Assembly: GCF_964048965.1 (NCBI RefSeq)
Contig: NZ_OZ040189.1
Coordinates: forward strand, 868,001-932,000
Length of the DNA: 64,000 nucleotides
Direction: 5' to 3'
From: Tenacibaculum sp. 190130A14a
GTDB lineage: Bacteria > Bacteroidota > Bacteroidia > Flavobacteriales > Flavobacteriaceae
A model generated the notes under the pieces. The model was not told where the DNA came from. It was given only the letters and a program-made list of their open reading frames with translations, and made no database searches. The translations under genes and the position numbers were made by a program. This document shows, one piece after another, positions 58,678-64,000 of the stretch. The first letter of the stretch is position 1; each line of letters begins with the position of its first letter.

Positions 58678-59118
58678 TTAACAAGAGGTATCAGCAATAA
58701 TTTTCCATGTACCTTTAATTTTTTTAAAGATGATCATAAATACACCATTAGCATTTCCAACAGAACGGGTTAAATGATATTCTCCCATGACAAAATAGGC
58801 TCCTTCATTTATTTTGCTAATGTCATTAATTTTAAAGTTTAGGGTTCCGCTATGTTCTTTTGTTGGGTACCCTTTTTTATAATTGGCTAAAGTTTTATTC
58901 CAACCATATGTAATACCACTACTTCCGTAAAATTTTAAAGAGTCACTTTTCCAATATCCTTCCATAAAACCTTCCAAATCATGATTAGACCAAGCTTTTT
59001 CTTGTGCTTTCATAATAGCTAGAATTTCTTTTTTGTCGATTTCTTCAGATGATTGACTGATTGATTGTTGACATGAAAAGAAAAGTAAAACAGTTGCTAT
59101 AAAAATGAATGTTCTCAT
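58678..59118 (-). CDS. NTF2/SnoaL-like (DUF4440-type) lipoprotein
   Basis: This 146-residue lipoprotein (MRTFIFIATVLLFFSC, Cys16) has an NTF2-like fold: the helix IDKKEILAIMKAQEKAWSNHDLEGFMEGYW and the strands KFYGSSGITYGWNKTLANYKKGYP and WKIIADTS. The fold is a cone-shaped pocket used for many ligands and sometimes catalysis, so no function is assigned. It lies between galK and galT with gaps of 3 and 2 bases. That is an unusual place for an envelope protein and suggests a role tied to galactoside use or simple hitch-hiking. Confidence 0.85.
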   Translation of the reverse strand: MRTFIFIATVLLFFSCQQSISQSSEEIDKKEILAIMKAQEKAWSNHDLEGFMEGYWKSDSLKFYGSSGITYGWNKTLANYKKGYPTKEHSGTLNFKINDISKINEGAYFVMGEYHLTRSVGNANGVFMIIFKKIKGTWKIIADTSC

Positions 59119-59121
59119 ATG

Positions 59122-60267
59122 TTATATAATTTGCGTTCCGTTGGCTGTTGTAACCTCATAAACAGAACATTGTTTGTTGAATTTTAATTTGTATTGTTGT
59201 TGAATAGTTTTTATAAAATCGTTTTTCTCCGAAGATCTTATAAGGTTGAGTGTACAACCTCCAAAACCACCACCCATCATTCTAGCTCCTATAACAGCTG
59301 AAGATTCTTTGGTTTTTTCAACTAAGAAATCTAGCTCTTTACAACTGACCTGGTATTGGTTAGATAGCCCTTGGTGTGTTTCATATAACAAATTCCCTAG
59401 TGTTTGAATGTCACCTGTTTCTAAAGCTTCGCTAGCTAATAGAACACGTTGGTTTTCTTCAATAACATATTGTGCTTTTTTGTAGTCTCCTGGAGAAACG
59501 TATTCTTTTATATTTTCTAATTGTTTCCAAGAAACTTCCCTTAAAGAGTTTACTTTGAGTAAAGAAGCAATATGTTCACAGGTGGAGCGTCTTTCGTTAT
59601 AGGCACTTTCAGCTAGAGAATGTTTTACATTTGAATTGATAAGTACGATTTCTACATCGCTTAATTGAATTGGGAATTCTTTATAATTTAAATTTACGCA
59701 ATCCAATAGAAGTGCTTTGTTTTCTTTACCAAACATGGAAGCAAATTGATCCATGATTCCGCATTGTACCCCAACAAAATTATGCTCCGCTTTTTGAGAA
59801 ATATATATCATTTCTTTTTTGGTAAAGTTTAAATTAAACAATTCATTTAAACCAAAAGTAATAGCATTTTCTAGTGCTGCTGAAGAAGATAATCCTGCTC
59901 CACTTGGAATATCTCCACTAAAAATAATATTGAAATTGGAAAGCTGTTTGCCTGTTTTTTGGATTTCACCAACTACTCCTAAAACATAATTTTTCCAACT
60001 GCTTTCAAGTGTGGGAGAAACATTGTCTAATTGAATTTGAAAGCTTTCTCCAGCATCTAAGGCATAAACTGTTGATACATAATCGTTGGTTTTGGAAATA
60101 GCAGCATAGATTCCTTTGCTAATAGCAGCAGGAAACACAAAACCTTGATTGTAATCGGTATGTTCTCCGATTAAATTAATACGTCCAGGAGAGAATATTA
60201 ATAATGGCTCATTTTTAAAATCAGCGATGAATTTATTCTTGATATGTTCCTTAATTGTTAGGTTCAT
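59122..60267 (-). CDS. galK: Galactokinase
   Basis: This 381-residue GHMP kinase phosphorylates galactose at C1. All three motifs are visible: PGRINLIGEHTDYNQGFVFP (substrate), GDIPSGAGLSSSAALENA (ATP loop) and GARMMGGGFGGCTLNL. The catalytic Asp is in GIMDQFASMFG. It sits 3 bases after the sugar symporter gene in the galactose operon. Confidence 0.97.
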   Translation of the reverse strand: MNLTIKEHIKNKFIADFKNEPLLIFSPGRINLIGEHTDYNQGFVFPAAISKGIYAAISKTNDYVSTVYALDAGESFQIQLDNVSPTLESSWKNYVLGVVGEIQKTGKQLSNFNIIFSGDIPSGAGLSSSAALENAITFGLNELFNLNFTKKEMIYISQKAEHNFVGVQCGIMDQFASMFGKENKALLLDCVNLNYKEFPIQLSDVEIVLINSNVKHSLAESAYNERRSTCEHIASLLKVNSLREVSWKQLENIKEYVSPGDYKKAQYVIEENQRVLLASEALETGDIQTLGNLLYETHQGLSNQYQVSCKELDFLVEKTKESSAVIGARMMGGGFGGCTLNLIRSSEKNDFIKTIQQQYKLKFNKQCSVYEVTTANGTQII

Positions 60268-60270
60268 TAT

Positions 60271-61854
60271 TTATGAGAAATAGATGTATGAAAAAATTAC
60301 GATGACACAAATAATAACTCCGGTTATTGTAACATATTTCCAAGGGGTAATGTTTACCTGTTTGGTGTAAGGTAAAGCAAATGCTTCTTTTCTTGGGTGT
60401 AACTTTCCTATTATTAACATAATCAAAGCGTTTAATACAAATAAAATAGCCATTACATGTAAGAAATGCGGATAGTTTTCTTCTCCAAAAACCAAAGGTT
60501 TTAAGATAAACTGACTAATAATATATAGTATAGATCCTGATATGATTCCGATTTTAGCAGCAATTGCAGGAACGTACTTGGTAAAATATCCAACAATAAT
60601 AATGGTTAAAATTGGAATAGAATAAATTCCGTTAGCTTCTTGTAAATAGCTGAAAATACTACCTGCATACATTAGTAAAGGAGCGACAAACATGGCAAGT
60701 ATCGCTAAGAATACTCCAAAGGTTTTACCTGCTTTTACCACTTGTTGTTCGCTTGCTTCTTTATTAAAATGTGATTTGTAAATGTCTAAACCAAATAAAG
60801 TAACTGAAGAGTTTAAAGCTGAATTAAAAGAAGATAATATGGCTCCAAATAACACAGCGGCAAAGAAACCTACAAGTTCTACTGGTAGTACTTTCTTCAC
60901 CAATTCTGGATAGGCTTCATCTGGATTTTCCAAAGAGGTTCCAAAAAGATAGAAAGCAATAATTCCAGGTAATACCACAATTAGAGGACCTAATATTTTA
61001 ATAAAGGCGGCATAAATCAATCCTTTTTGCCCTTCTTCTAGGTTTTTGGCTCCCAAAGCTCTTTGAATGATTGCTTGATTGGTTCCCCAATAAAACAACT
61101 GTACCAACATCATTCCTGTAAAAATAGTCCCGAACGGAATGGAAGACTGACTATCTCCAATAACATTGAATTTTTCAGGAGCTTTTTCCATTAAAGTAGA
61201 AATTCCTGTGGTTAAACTTCCATCACCAACCAATAATAATCCGAAAATAGGAATTAATAATCCACCTATTAATAAACCAATGGCATTAATAGTGTCAGAA
61301 ATAGCGACAGCTTTTAATCCACCAAAAATTGCATAAATCGATCCAATAATTCCAATTCCCCAAACGGTAATCCATAGTGCAGTTGTTTTACTAACTCCTA
61401 ATATAGTAGGGATATTAAACATACTGTTGAGAGCCAAAGCCCCTGTGTATAACACAATTGGTAACAATACAATTACGTAACCCGATAGGAATAAACCAGA
61501 AGTAATAGTTTTGGTCATTTTATCATATCTAGTTTCTAAAAATTGAGGCACGGTAGTAATTCCTTCTTTTAAATATTTGGGTAACAATACAACTGCTGTA
61601 ACCACCATAGCAATAGCAGCTAAGGTTTCCCAAGCCATTACTAAGATTCCTTCTTTAAAAGCGGCTCCATTTAATCCGACAATTTGCTCTGTAGATAAAT
61701 TGGTAAGGAGTAAAGAACCTGCAATAACCCATCCTGTTAAACTACGTCCTCCTAAGAAGTAACCATCAGAGGTTTTTTCATTGGTGTTTTTGCTTTTTAC
61801 ATAGGAAATAATGGCAACGAGTAGGGTAAAAGCTAAAAATGTAATAAACTGCAT
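60271..61854 (-). CDS. Sodium/sugar symporter (SSS family, SGLT-like)
   Basis: The 527-residue inner membrane protein has about 14 helices. Typical parts are SDGYFLGGRSLTGWVIAGSLLLTNLSTEQIVGLNGAAFKEG (sodium site region), AIFGGLKAVAISDTINAIGLLIGG, and FYWGTNQAIIQRALGAKNLEEGQKG. These match the Vibrio-type galactose/glucose SGLT branch. The operon context (beta-galactosidase, galK, galT) points to galactose as substrate, imported with Na+, fitting a marine organism. Confidence 0.93.
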   Translation of the reverse strand: MQFITFLAFTLLVAIISYVKSKNTNEKTSDGYFLGGRSLTGWVIAGSLLLTNLSTEQIVGLNGAAFKEGILVMAWETLAAIAMVVTAVVLLPKYLKEGITTVPQFLETRYDKMTKTITSGLFLSGYVIVLLPIVLYTGALALNSMFNIPTILGVSKTTALWITVWGIGIIGSIYAIFGGLKAVAISDTINAIGLLIGGLLIPIFGLLLVGDGSLTTGISTLMEKAPEKFNVIGDSQSSIPFGTIFTGMMLVQLFYWGTNQAIIQRALGAKNLEEGQKGLIYAAFIKILGPLIVVLPGIIAFYLFGTSLENPDEAYPELVKKVLPVELVGFFAAVLFGAILSSFNSALNSSVTLFGLDIYKSHFNKEASEQQVVKAGKTFGVFLAILAMFVAPLLMYAGSIFSYLQEANGIYSIPILTIIIVGYFTKYVPAIAAKIGIISGSILYIISQFILKPLVFGEENYPHFLHVMAILFVLNALIMLIIGKLHPRKEAFALPYTKQVNITPWKYVTITGVIICVIVIFSYIYFS

Positions 61855-61856
61855 GA

Positions 61857-64000
<2,144 letters not shown>

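Overview
This window is AT-rich DNA from a bacterium of the phylum Bacteroidota, almost certainly a marine-type member of the family Flavobacteriaceae. The evidence is gldB and gldC gliding genes, a type IX secretion (T9SS) sorting domain on a giant secreted protease, GLPGLI-family proteins, a TamL-type BamA homologue, a flavobacterial fused CcsBA cytochrome c assembly protein, and promoters of the Bacteroidota form TTTG-N19-TAnnTTTG. I see no insertion sequence, prophage, CRISPR array or rRNA operon. Most of the window is chromosomal core. The species cannot be fixed from the sequence alone.

Layout. 1-10 kb, mostly minus strand: the end of a nucleotide-sugar dehydratase-like membrane protein, a small TPR-like membrane protein, ccsBA, then a tight run udk, divIC-like, mutA, mutB, psd (uridine kinase, septum protein, methylmalonyl-CoA mutase, phosphatidylserine decarboxylase). 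10-19 kb: tRNA-Thr with a perfect promoter, small unknown genes, a DUF1684 lipoprotein, an enoyl-CoA hydratase homologue with crcB, then tig, clpP and clpX (protein folding and proteolysis), and a secreted leucine-rich-repeat protein with three helix-turn-helix-like repeats. 19-33 kb: dnaG, nadE, gldBC, a folK-deoxynucleoside kinase fusion, pnp, rpsO, accD, fbaA, tamL and a SpoU-type RNA methyltransferase. Two tiny paralogous ORFs (43 and 46 codons) lie in this stretch.

33-43 kb is the most accessory-looking part. It has a radical SAM/SPASM enzyme with a 74-residue double-glycine leader precursor, which looks like a RiPP natural-product locus. Next come a second deoxynucleoside kinase and a two-component system (OmpR-type regulator and histidine kinase). 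Divergent from that is an envelope operon of a small secreted protein, two GLPGLI proteins and a TonB-receptor-like barrel. The intergenic region holds 10-bp direct repeats that look like the regulator's operator.

43-53 kb: a 1838-residue reprolysin-type metalloprotease with four GEVED-type modules and a T9SS tail, then lipB, a YceI protein, dtd, rsgA and two unknowns. 53-57.6 kb: an aromatic amino acid operon, pheA, aminotransferase, tyrA, aroG-chorismate mutase. In front of pheA is a 26-codon leader peptide with eight consecutive Phe/Tyr codons, followed by mutually exclusive antiterminator and terminator hairpins. This is a complete transcription attenuator and the clearest hidden system in the window. 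57.6-64 kb: a galactose/lactose operon (GH2 beta-galactosidase cut by the window end, sodium/sugar symporter, galK, an NTF2-like lipoprotein, galT).
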